DNA of 56,968 nt from the NCBI RefSeq assembly GCF_001279725.1, contig NZ_LGDE01000393.1, positions 1-56,968 of the forward strand, in the 5' to 3' direction. The DNA comes from Streptomyces sp. WM4235. Its GTDB lineage: Bacteria; Actinomycetota; Actinomycetes; Streptomycetales; Streptomycetaceae. Position 1 is the first letter of the stretch. Each line of letters starts with the position of its first letter. The notes beneath the pieces were generated by a model. The model did no database searches and was not told where the DNA came from. It was given only the letters and a program-made list of their open reading frames with translations. The translations under genes were made by a program, and so were the position numbers. Below, one piece after another: positions 9,025 through 17,700 of this stretch.

Positions 9025-10320
9025 TCAGCTGGACGCCATCTCCCAGCTCGGCCGACCAGCCCGCAACGTGCCGATGTGGTGGGAACGGTCGACCAGGTGC
9101 GCGATGTCCACGTAGGGGTCGGCGTCGAGCAACAGAGCGTCGGCGATGGCTCCGACGGTAATCGTCCCCGGTGTCGTCGCCTGCTGACCGATCTTCTCGG
9201 CCGCATGCCGGGTGCCGGCCGCCAGGACCGCGGGCAGCGGCAGGCCCGCCTTTGCCAGCAAGTGCAGTTCTCGCATCAGGGCGACGGGTGGCGAGGGCAT
9301 CAACATGGCCACGTCGCTGCCCGCGGTGATCTTCACTCCCGCGTCGTGCATCAGCGCCAGCGTGCGCATCGCGTAGTCGAAACGAATGCGGGAGTCCTGC
9401 GCGGAATGCCGGGGGAACTGGTGCCCGTAGATCGGGCGGCTGGTGATCTGCGGGATGTCGTCGTGCGTGGCGAAACCATCATCGATCAACTGCTGCAGAT
9501 AGCCGGCCTCGCCGTTGTGCGCGATCTGCTCCCAGGTGACCAGGGTGGGGCAGTAGTAGGTGTTCGTCTCCGCAAGTAGTGCGGCGACGTCGAGGGCCTC
9601 TGCGGTACTACCGGGGTCCTCCGGCCGGAAGGCGTGTTCGATGCCGTCCGCGCCGGACGCCACCGCCTCCTCCAGGTCGATGCGTTCGTGGACATGCACG
9701 AGTACCTTCTTGCCCTTCTCGTGCGCGGCCGCGACGATGCCTTTGAGGGCGTCGAGGGGCAGCTTGTCCGCAGCACCGGGCTCACCGTCGTAGATGCACT
9801 TGATGAAGTCGACCTGATCGGCCAGCTCCAGTGCTTGACGATAGGCGACGTCGGCATTGTCGGTCTGGTAGGCGATGGGGGCACGTGCCGGATCGTCCAG
9901 GACCGGCCAACCCTTGACACCGGTGAACACCGGCCCGGCGAAGAACAACCCGGCGGCGACGTCGGTGGCCTTGTCGCGGTAGTCGCGGGCGGCGAGCTCC
10001 ATCTCCAGTGGGCCGCCGAGGTCGACGACGTTGGTCACCCCGGCGCTCAAGAAGTCGGTGAGTAACTGGGAGACGTACTTCGCCCGCTCGTTCTCGGGCT
10101 TGAACCAGGCGTGCCCACCCAGGTGCGTATGACTCTCCCACAGGCCCGGCACCAGGTAGCCACCCCGCGCGTCGAGCACGGGAGTGCCGCCGGGCGCCGG
10201 TCGCGCCGCGTCGGTCGCCGGCCGGATGGCGCTGAACCGTCCGTCGGTCACCACCACTTCGGCACCGGTGATGGGGGCGGCCTCCTGCCCGCCGATGACA
10301 GTCACGTTGCGAATGATCAC
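9025..10320 (-). CDS. amidohydrolase-superfamily protein (imidazolonepropionase/prolidase-like)
   Basis: 431 aa. The start is GTG 10320, chosen because AAAGGGAG lies eight bases upstream; a longer frame begins at 10350. The metal-dependent hydrolase features are all present: N-terminal beta-sandwich ending LDARGGYLVPGLWESHTHLGG (HxH metal ligands), FIKCIYDG (Lys at the bridging position), VLVHVHE (His), GIEHAF (His) and TAGSDVAML (metal-binding Asp). It therefore looks catalytically complete and should hydrolyse a cyclic amide or related C-N bond in the cytoplasm. The substrate cannot be read from sequence. It is divergent from a MarR gene, and its promoter is embedded in three operator palindromes, so it is probably repressed by that regulator. 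Confidence 0.88.
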   Translation of the reverse strand: MIIRNVTVIGGQEAAPITGAEVVVTDGRFSAIRPATDAARPAPGGTPVLDARGGYLVPGLWESHTHLGGHAWFKPENERAKYVSQLLTDFLSAGVTNVVDLGGPLEMELAARDYRDKATDVAAGLFFAGPVFTGVKGWPVLDDPARAPIAYQTDNADVAYRQALELADQVDFIKCIYDGEPGAADKLPLDALKGIVAAAHEKGKKVLVHVHERIDLEEAVASGADGIEHAFRPEDPGSTAEALDVAALLAETNTYYCPTLVTWEQIAHNGEAGYLQQLIDDGFATHDDIPQITSRPIYGHQFPRHSAQDSRIRFDYAMRTLALMHDAGVKITAGSDVAMLMPSPPVALMRELHLLAKAGLPLPAVLAAGTRHAAEKIGQQATTPGTITVGAIADALLLDADPYVDIAHLVDRSHHIGTLRAGRPSWEMASS

Positions 10321-10346
10321 GAATTTTCTCCCTTTGCTCCACGGCC

Positions 10347-10413
10347 CCAACTACATAGGACCCTATGCATTTGACTGTATAGGTGCCTATGTAGTTGGTC
10401 AATAGGAACCTAT
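10347..10413. promoter_or_regulatory. three palindromic operators for the MarR regulator
   Basis: The consensus ATAGG-NN-CCTAT occurs three times: within CATAGGACCCTATG (10354-10367), at 10379-10390 (NN = TG) and at 10402-10413 (NN = AA). Centres are 24 and 23 bases apart, about two helical turns. The first two are also nested in a larger inverted repeat, CCAACTACATAGG (10347-10359) with CCTATGTAGTTGG (10386-10398). Position and symmetry fit dimeric MarR sites controlling both divergent genes. Confidence 0.85.
10374..10402 (-). promoter_or_regulatory. predicted sigma70-type promoter for the amidohydrolase gene
   Basis: On the minus strand, TTGACC (10402-10397), a 17-base spacer and TACAGT (10379-10374) form a near-consensus promoter. 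The middle operator fills most of the spacer, the third overlaps the -35 edge, and the first lies just downstream of the -10. Bound regulator would block polymerase. Confidence 0.65.
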
Positions 10414-10427
10414 ACACTCGACGCGTG

Positions 10428-10865
10428 ATGCACTCCAGGTTCGGTTCCGCGCCCGCCGCGTTGATCAACATCGCCTCGCGTGCGCTGTCTCGGATCAATG
10501 ACCGGCGACTGCGGCCGCTGGGTTTGACGTTCGCGCAGATGCCCGTGCTGGCGGCGCTGAGCAAGGCCGACGCGCTCTCCCAGAAGGAATTGGCGGGGCT
10601 GGCCCGGATCGAGCAGCCGTCCATGGCCCAGCTGCTCGCCCGGATGGACCGCGACGGCCTCATCCAGCGCACGGTCGCCCAGCATGATCGACGGGTCACC
10701 CTGCTCTCGTTGACCGAGACCGGACTGGCAAAGCTCACACAGGTGCGCTCGGTGTTGTTCGAAACCAACGATCAGGCGTTGCGAGGCTTCAGCGCCGAAG
10801 AGATCGATCTCCTGGTGGACCTGCTGACGAGGCTCGTCGCCAATCTCGAGGAGAATCCGGCCTGA
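10428..10865 (+). CDS. MarR-family transcriptional regulator
   Basis: 145 aa from ATG 10428; an adjacent GTG at 10425 and an upstream ATG at 10395 are alternatives, but the latter would place the start inside the operators. The winged helix-turn-helix is clear: LTFAQMPVLAALSKADALSQKELAGLARIEQPSMAQLLARMDRDGLIQRTVAQHDRRVTLLSLTETG. Flanking helices (RALSRINDRRLRPLG; SAEEIDLLVDLLTRLVANLEE) form the dimer interface. It probably represses itself and the divergent amidohydrolase. The ligand is likely a substrate or product of that enzyme (inference). Confidence 0.92.
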   Translation: MHSRFGSAPAALINIASRALSRINDRRLRPLGLTFAQMPVLAALSKADALSQKELAGLARIEQPSMAQLLARMDRDGLIQRTVAQHDRRVTLLSLTETGLAKLTQVRSVLFETNDQALRGFSAEEIDLLVDLLTRLVANLEENPA

Positions 10866-10919
10866 CAGCGCGTCGGGTGCCGCAGCGACTGAGGTTCGTC
10901 CGTTGGTGGTGGTGGAAGT

Positions 10920-11120
10920 GTGCCGTGGACGATCGATGACGAGCTGTGGGCGCCGATCGAGCCGGTGTTGCCGCCGTGGCCGGAGCGGTCCCCGGGCCCT
11001 CGTCCGGTGGACGACCGGCTGTGCCTGCAAGGCGTGTGGTTCGTTCTGCTCGCTGGGACCACCTGGCCCTTCACACCGCTCCACTCACTTCAAGCGTCTC
11101 GCCGTCCCCCGGGGACGCCG
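10920..11120 (+). pseudogene. IS5-family transposase N-terminal remnant
   Basis: GTG 10920 opens a frame with PWTIDDELWAPIEPVLPPWPE and RPVDDRLCLQGVWFVL, the N-terminus typical of Streptomyces IS5-group transposases. It breaks after about 50 residues. A short HFKRLAV segment one frame away (near 11085) resembles the C-terminal end of the same family. The element has lost its catalytic centre by an internal deletion. Confidence 0.65.
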
Positions 11121-11322
11121 CCTCGAACTTCAGGGCTCCCTCCTCTCGCCCCACCGGCGACCACCGTACGGACGGCAACCAGCAGCACCGCCACGAGCGG
11201 GCGACACACCCCCCGCCCGACGCGGATCAGGCAGCAATCGCAACCGTTCCACCGGCGAGAGCCTCCCCCATGCCCTCCAGCGCGGGCGACCTCACGAGTC
11301 GGGCGATGGAAGGCTGACGGCA

Positions 11323-11385
11323 CATCGAAGCTCCAGCGATCAAGGCGACTTGGCAAGGTCACCTCGTTCAACTGGAGCTTCGATG
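11323..11385. repeat. 14-bp inverted repeat
   Basis: CATCGAAGCTCCAG (11323-11336) and CTGGAGCTTCGATG (11372-11385) are perfect inverted copies separated by 35 bases. They lie between two IS5 remnants, so they may be an old transposon end, a hairpin or a composite footprint. Confidence 0.6.
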
Positions 11386-11720
11386 CGTACGTGACGGACC
11401 GACCCGGATCCTCCGGACCGCTCCGGCCTGCGGACCCGTGTCATCACCGGGACTCTGAAACGCCCCGGACGCCAGAACAGTCGTTCACGCGGCGGCGCTT
11501 GAGCCGGATCGCCTGGCGGGCATGCGGGGAAGAGCGGGTTGTCCCACCGTGGCGAACTCGATCCAGCGGTTCCCGCCCCGGCCGTGGCCCGCCTCGCGGG
11601 TGTGTCCCTGCAGCGAATCCGCAGCCAGGCAAGGGCATCCGCCAGCGGGTCATCGGGTGCGTGGGTTCCGGGGCCGGGGGGGGTGGCCCAGCGGTGGAGG
11701 GACCAGGCGCGACGTATCAG

Positions 11721-12250
11721 TCAGCGGACGGTGATGATGGTGGAGGCCAGGGCGAGGAAGAAATCGACAACCGCTCTCCGGCGTTCGGTGCAGCGTCGGA
11801 GCTTTCCGAAGTTGTTCATCCAGGAGTTCGTGCGCTCCACCACCCAGAGACGTCCGGTCTGGATCGGGGTCTTCGCGCCGCGTGCGGCGATGTGGGCGTC
11901 GGTGTGGGCGTCGATCCGGCGGACGGCCAGGCCGTCGTTGACCTTTCGGTAGTCGTATCCGGCGTCCACGGCGAGGTGGATGTGCTCCGGCAGTGGTCCG
12001 AGGGTCGACTCCAGGGCGGTGAAGCGGTCGAGGGTGGCGGCCGGCAGGGTGTGGTCGCGCGTGTTGGCCGGTGCGGGCTCGGTGATCAACGGGACCTGTA
12101 CCAGACAGCCGAAGTCGACGGTGTCGCTGATCCGCGGGTTGTGACAGCCCAGCGGATGCCGGTCCTCGCGCACGGGCAACAGCGCGAGGAATTGGTCGCG
12201 GATCGGGTCGAGAGTGCATGAGGGGACGGCAGGCACGGATCCCCCAGTGA
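11721..12250 (-). pseudogene. second IS5-family transposase remnant, internally deleted
   Basis: The C-terminal half is well preserved: HLAVDAGYDYRKV (Asp region), IAARGAKTPIQTGRLWVVERTNSWMNNF and GKLRRCTERRRAVVDFFLALA, which include the C-terminal Glu region of IS5 transposases. The N-terminal half is reduced to LDPIRDQFLALLPVREDRHPLGCHNPRISD followed by DFGCLVQV, after which the middle is rearranged. The frame is still open, but no clean start is present, so the product is unlikely to be active. Orientation is opposite to the remnant at 10920. Confidence 0.7.
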
Positions 12251-12388
12251 GCATGAAGCGTAGAGAACTCCATGATCGGGCGAGGCGTGCCTGCCCTGCT
12301 GCCACCACCTGCTGGCGGACGCCCCAACGGAACGTGAGCTTCTTCACGACCCGGTGTCGTTGCGTCGCGCCCCCAAGCGACGCGCGTG

Positions 12389-12736
12389 CTAGAGAATCTC
12401 AACCTTCCAGATGTGCAGCGGCCTGTTCGGATACGTGACGTCGTACCACCGGTTCACCCTCACCGTGGCGCCGTTGTAGTCGTACATGTTGATGTCGTTA
12501 TTGCCGGTGAAGACCCGATCGACCCATCCGTCGACCTTGTAAACGCCGGCGTTGGCAAAGCAGTTCACATCGCCGAAGCGGCTACCGTGCGACCAGATCT
12601 TCAGAAAGTCATTACCGCTCTGGCAGTCGACGTTGCCGGCGAAGGCAATACCGGACGGCCCTAACAGGGTGAACACGCCTGCTGTGGCCAGTGCCGAGGT
12701 CAGAAGGCGCACCATCTTCATCTTTCCGGAAACCAT
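12389..12736 (-). CDS. small secreted beta/gamma-crystallin (Streptomyces killer-toxin-like) protein
   Basis: 115 aa. The start at ATG 12736 is fixed by AGGAG five bases upstream. A Sec signal peptide spans residues 1-33 (KMKMVRLLTSALATAGVFTLLG, cleavage near AFA-GN). The mature part of about 80 residues contains two Cys (in VDCQSG and VNCFANAG) and the pattern CFANAG...VYKVDGWVDRVFTGNNDINMYDYNG seen in the small Streptomyces beta/gamma-crystallin fold family that includes SKLP. Some members inhibit fungi or bacteria, but most are untested. It stands alone between IS remains. Confidence 0.75.
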   Translation of the reverse strand: MVSGKMKMVRLLTSALATAGVFTLLGPSGIAFAGNVDCQSGNDFLKIWSHGSRFGDVNCFANAGVYKVDGWVDRVFTGNNDINMYDYNGATVRVNRWYDVTYPNRPLHIWKVEIL

Positions 12737-13350
12737 TACTTCTCCTGTTCTACTCGGCGCCCCGTGCGGCGATCATGGCACCGCACGGCGCGGTGTTGCG
12801 GTTCTGGTGTGGCACCGCGGCGGTTCGAGCACTGTGGCTTCAGGGCCACCGGGCGCTCGCCGAAGGGGCGTTCGAAACTCTCCCGTCGGTCTGCCGCGCG
12901 TCGCGCGGCTGCTCGGGCGCCACTCCAATGGTCGGCTCCGACCAGCGTAGAAGGACCATTGCTGCCTACGCTTGAACTCCGGCGCCACCTCGATGGAACG
13001 GCAGTGCCAAGAAGGTGCGCGAGGACCTGGACGGGGTCTGTCCATTGAACGGCCCGGGTCTGTAAAGTTTTCGGCTCTGTCTCACATACGGTAATGACGG
13101 AGAATGTCGCTATCCGAGGAGCCGAGGAGGTCTTCGGCCCGGCGTCTGCGCAGGTGCTCTCGGTGGGCATCGACGAGGCTGGACCGATATTTCGTGACGC
13201 GGAGCCTCCACTCGGGCCGGTCGGCGCGGGCATGGCGCTTGGTGGCGGGCCCGCCGGATCTCCAAGGCACATCCGGGCGCGGCCCTGATACGCATGTCCG
13301 CGTTCTCCCCGGCACGCCGAACGACGCCACCGATTGAGGATCCGATGACG
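12737..13350. other. intergenic region with a possible transposase remnant
   Basis: No convincing gene. On the minus strand around 13082-13300 a frame ends LRVTKYRSSLVDAHREHLRRRRAED, which faintly resembles the C-terminal part of some actinobacterial transposases. The stop comes soon after, and nothing upstream supports a full gene. The rest has low-information frames. The part just upstream of 12736 should hold the promoter of the crystallin gene. Confidence 0.35.
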
Positions 13351-13382
13351 CAGAGCGCCCCTCCGGAGGGAGGGGCGCTCTG
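13351..13382. terminator. strong terminator hairpin after the immunity-like gene
   Basis: CAGAGCGCCCCTCC (13351-13364) pairs perfectly with GGAGGGGCGCTCTG (13369-13382) around a 4-base loop. It sits 29 bases downstream of the minus-strand stop at 13411. The 14-bp GC-rich stem without a long U-tract is typical of Streptomyces terminators. Confidence 0.85.
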
Positions 13383-13410
13383 GTTGTGCGTACCGGTTCG
13401 GGCAGGTGGG

Positions 13411-14730
13411 TCAGGTGCGCTGCACCAGGTGGTTGACCGAGAAGTGGAGGTGGTCCTCGTCGTAGTGGAAACGGCCGGCGAGGGCCTCGTAGCGCATGTA
13501 CTGCTCCTCGGTGAGCGGAAGCTGGAGTACCTCCACCGTGCGCAGCAGCAGCCGGAACCCGAGGTCGGGGTCGACCTGGGTGGTGACCTGTTCCAGGGCT
13601 TCCATCACCGTGGTGCCTTCGATGGGGTGGAATTCGGGGCTGACCACCGTGCCCGCTGCGAGGGGGGACATGCACCGGATCTCGCGCAGGACCTCGTCGC
13701 CGGCACCGGTGGCCGGCGGACGGGCCGCCGGGACGTAGGCGGGTGCGACCTCGGTCAGGTGCTCCTCGCACACTTCGACGACCTGCTCCAGCCACTCTCG
13801 GCCGCCGATGCCGAACCGGTCGATGTTGTAGCCACGGTCCGTTGCCGCCAGCCACAACACGGTGATCGCGTCATCGGAGAGGCCGGTGTCGAGCACCCGG
13901 CGGGTGTCCTCCAGGAGCACCGCCGCCTCCGAGCCTGGAGGGCGCTCGTAGCCGTCGGCCTTCGCGGCGGCCGCGACTGCCCCGCGGGGCGTTCGGTAGT
14001 GCCAGCCCGCCGTGAACTGCCTGGCGAGTCGGGAGAGCCCGAAGTCCCCGTTGATGCCCTGCCGGGAAGCGGCGCTGACCGGCGGCCAGGTGATCACGAG
14101 GCCGTCGTGGACGGCGCCCGGAGGGAAGCCGAACTGCCAGCCGAGGGCCACCAGGCGGCTGTACTGCCCGTACGGGACGGGCACGGCGTGGGCCTTGAGC
14201 GCGCGGAGGAACAGCCGCATGCCGAGGTCACCGTCGGCACCCGTCACCGCCCTTTCCAGGGCGTCGACGAGGTCCGGCAGCGCCGACGCGCCGACAAGGG
14301 CCGGGGCCGTGGCACGGAGTTCCGCCACGACCGCCTGGCACAGTCCCACGTCCCGCACCGGTCGCACCGGTGGTGGAGTGTAGGAGGGCTTGTCCCGCCG
14401 GAGCCGTGCCGTGGACACTTCCGAGATCCGCTCCAGCCATTCACGGCAGGTCATGCCGTGGCCGGTCGGGTCGAAGGCGTTGCCGGTGGAGGCCAGCCAT
14501 ACCGTGCGCAGGACTCGCTCCGGGAGCTCGGACGCCAACAGGCGGCGGGCGTCCTCCCCCAGCTCGATGGCGTCCTCGCCCTCTGACTGGTCGGCCAGCT
14601 CCTGCGCGAACCCGAGCGCGGCGGCCGGGTCGGTGGCGGAGCCGGGGCGGCTGAGACGTTCGGTCAGGGCGGTCAGACCGAAGTCCTCGCCATAGCCGAG
14701 TACGTAGTACGCGGGACGTTCGCCTGTCAC
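13411..14730 (-). CDS. putative immunity protein made of two related halves
   Basis: 439 aa, soluble, no signal peptide or membrane segment, so cytoplasmic. It starts at a GTG that overlaps the toxin gene stop (GTGA at 14727-14730), and a terminator follows, so it is the second gene of a toxin-immunity pair. The protein contains two similar halves: ARRLLASELPERVLRTVWLAS with GMTCREWLERISEV in the first matches TRRVLDTGLSDDAITVLWLAA with GIGGREWLEQVVEV in the second, and DGDLGMRLFLRALKAHAVPVPYGQY matches DPDLGFRLLLRTVEVLQLPLTEEQY. Order within the second half follows the first. I do not recognise a named immunity family; the role is inferred from position, size and coupling. The duplication may give two toxin-binding sites, or one half may be redundant. 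Confidence 0.7.
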   Translation of the reverse strand: MTGERPAYYVLGYGEDFGLTALTERLSRPGSATDPAAALGFAQELADQSEGEDAIELGEDARRLLASELPERVLRTVWLASTGNAFDPTGHGMTCREWLERISEVSTARLRRDKPSYTPPPVRPVRDVGLCQAVVAELRATAPALVGASALPDLVDALERAVTGADGDLGMRLFLRALKAHAVPVPYGQYSRLVALGWQFGFPPGAVHDGLVITWPPVSAASRQGINGDFGLSRLARQFTAGWHYRTPRGAVAAAAKADGYERPPGSEAAVLLEDTRRVLDTGLSDDAITVLWLAATDRGYNIDRFGIGGREWLEQVVEVCEEHLTEVAPAYVPAARPPATGAGDEVLREIRCMSPLAAGTVVSPEFHPIEGTTVMEALEQVTTQVDPDLGFRLLLRTVEVLQLPLTEEQYMRYEALAGRFHYDEDHLHFSVNHLVQRT

Positions 14731-17700
14731 GGAGCCACCCCTGTGGGGAAGGCGGTCATGATGGCATATCCGCCGCGCCCGTTGCCGCTGTGACCGGTAA
14801 CCTTCAACAGTTTCAGTTTGACTACGTTACCTGCGTTGGTCACCGTGACGCCGTCCGTGCTGTACGTCTTCCCCAAGGACTGGAGTGCGGGATAGGGCCG
14901 TGTGATCTCCAGAACCATCTCTCCGTCCCTCGCGTTGCTGAGCTTCCGCTGGAACTTTCTCACCTGCTCCATGTCCCGGACCCTCTCGCCGTTCCTCACG
15001 ACGGTGAAGTAGTCCTCGAAGACGTATTCGATGGCCTTCTGGGCTATGTCCTGGCTGGTCCACACCGTCTTCGGCACGCGCTGTTCCGCCGCCATGCGGA
15101 ACGCTTCGGCCGGAGTCGGAAGCACGTGCTCCCTCAGGGCGTGCATCTCGCCCGAGTCCTTGTACTTCGAGAGGGCCGGCAGGAGTTCGTCGCTGAGCTT
15201 GAGGCAGTTGTGTACCAGCACGTCCGACGCCTGTGATCCTTCGGCGCGGACGTAGAAGGTGTGCAGGCCGCTGACCGTGAGGTCGTAGACCTGCCGGGAT
15301 TCCGCGTCGGTGTCGCCGCGTACTCCTGCCACCGTGAGCAGCTCGCCGTCGGGACGCAGCAGCCGGTCTCCCGGGCGCAGGTCCGAGGCCAGGATCCATC
15401 CGCGGTTCTCGGCGTAGATCTTGTGTCCGGGGGTGGTGTCCAGGGTGGTGCCGTCGGAAAGGCTGATGGTGACCAGGTCGTCGGCCGCGTGCTGGTAGGT
15501 GTCGCTGACCGGCTCGGGGCGGACCGTTCCGGTGGCCGGGTCGCCGGCGAGTACCGCGTCACCCACCCGAAGCGAGCTGATCGGGCGGTGTGATCCGTCC
15601 GCCATCAGCACGGGCGTGGTGGCCGGGAAGCTGTTCGTCTCGCACTTGGTGAAGAGCGATTCAGCCAGGCCGGCCTCGTACTCGATGGCTGCCAGGGCTT
15701 CCGGGTTGAGCCTCAGCGAACGCAGGGCCCGCAGGGCGTCGGCGATGCCGATTCCGGTGCGCATGGCGGCGTCGGAAGCCATGATGCCCTCGGCGATGGG
15801 CTTGAGGATCTTCCCCGAGAACAGCAGGGCGACGTCCAGGGCCGCCCAGGCGCATCCGCCCCAACTGCCGCCCTCACCACCGGGCCACAGCTTTGCGCAC
15901 TTGATCCAGTGCCCGAAGAGGATGTCCACCGGGTTGATGCCCGACTGGTACTCGCCGATCGAGATGGTGTGCGTGATCTCCTGGGTCAGCTCGTCCGTCG
16001 GGTACTCGCCCAGATACTTGGTCTCGTTGGCGGGGCATCTGCCGGTCGACGGGTCCGGGGCTTCGGCCGCGCACAGGTACAGGTCGAGGAAGGCCTTGTA
16101 CCGGATCCTGATGGTCATCGTGCAGTCGCCCTTGTAGAAGAGGGCGTCGATCCAGCCTTCGCAGCCGGCCGTCTTCTTCAGGGTCTGCGGATCACCGATC
16201 TGCTCGGTGCGGTTGACCAGATAGAACATGCGTCCGATGGACCCGCCGGCCAGGTCGGGGACCGTTCCGGTGTCGATCTGCTTCGCCTGGGCGGCCTTCT
16301 CCGCCCTGTCGGCGGCTTCCTGGGCCTCCTTGGCGTACTTGTCCGCGTCCTTCGCGGCCTGTTCGGCCTCGGTCGCGGCGATGGCGGCGCGGTCGGCGGC
16401 CGCCCGGGCGCTCTTCGCGTCCCCTTCGGCGCGGGTCGCCGCAGCGCGGGCCGCGGCGGCGTCGAGGGCCGCCTGGTCGGCGGACTCCCGGGCCGCCTTG
16501 GCGTAGCCCTCGGAGCGTCCGGCCGCCTGGTCCGCGGCCACGGCGTCCGCCGCGGCCTGGCCGGCGAACTCGGTGCTGCGCGCCAGCGACGCGGCCGCCA
16601 TCGACGCCGACTTCGCCGCGTCGGCCGAGTAGCCGAGAGCCTCCTTGGCGTAGGTACGGGCGTCCGAGGCATGCTTCGCGGCAGTCGCCGCGTGCTCGTA
16701 CGCGGCCTTCGCGTCACCCTGCGCCTGATCGGCTATGACCTTGGCCGAGGCGGCCTCCTCCTGCGCGTTCTTGGCGTGCGCGTCGGCGATGGCCTTCTGC
16801 TGTTCGGCGATGCTCTTCGACGCCTGCCCGGTCAGCACGACGAGGCTCGCGGCCGAGTCGGTGGTGACGTAGGGCGAACCGAGCTGGATCGCGTCGTTCG
16901 CGGGCTTGGCGACCTGCGCGGCCGCCTTGCCCGCGTCCACCGCGGCCTGGGCGGTCACATGGGCGTAACCCGCCGCCTTCGCCGATGCGGCCCGGGCCTT
17001 GCCGACTTCCACGCTCGCCATGTCCGCCTGGGACTTGGCCGTCTTGGCCTGTGCTTCCGCCTCGTTGGCCTGTGAGACGGCGGCCCGCGCGGAGAACGCG
17101 GCGCGCTGTGAAGCGGCGATCGCGTCTGCGGTGGCGCTGGTCGCGGTGCGCACGGCGGCGTCCGCCTTCAGCTTCTCTGCCTGGGCGGCGTCGGCGTCGG
17201 CGCGCGAGCGCTTGGCCGCCGCCTCGGCGCGGGTCGCGGCCGCGTCGGCATCGGAGGCGGCCTTCGTCGCCGCGTCGGCCTCGCCGCGCGCCCTGCCGGC
17301 CGCCGTCTCCGCGTCCGTCGCGTACTTGTTCGCCTGATCGGCTGCCGCGCGTGCGGCGGTGGCCTCCGGGGCGGCATCGAGGGAGGCGGCGTAGGCGGCC
17401 TTGGCGTCCGCCTTGGCGCGCGCGGCGTCGGCCTTCTGTTCCGCTTCCCAGGCGTCGTCGCGCTTGGCCTTGGCGGTGTCGCGGGCCTTGAAGGCGCCGT
17501 TCCTGTGCTCGACCGCGGTCGCCTCGGCGGCTTCGGCCTTGGTCCTGGCGTTGCTTGCCTTCGTCGCCTCCGCTTCCGCGTTCTTCTTGTGCTGGGCGGC
17601 TTCGCTCTGCTTGAGGGCCGCGGTTTCCTTCTCCTTCTTCGCCGTGGCCTCCTCGGCCTCGGCCGCGAGCCGCTTCGCGTGGGCGTTGGCGGCAGCCGCC

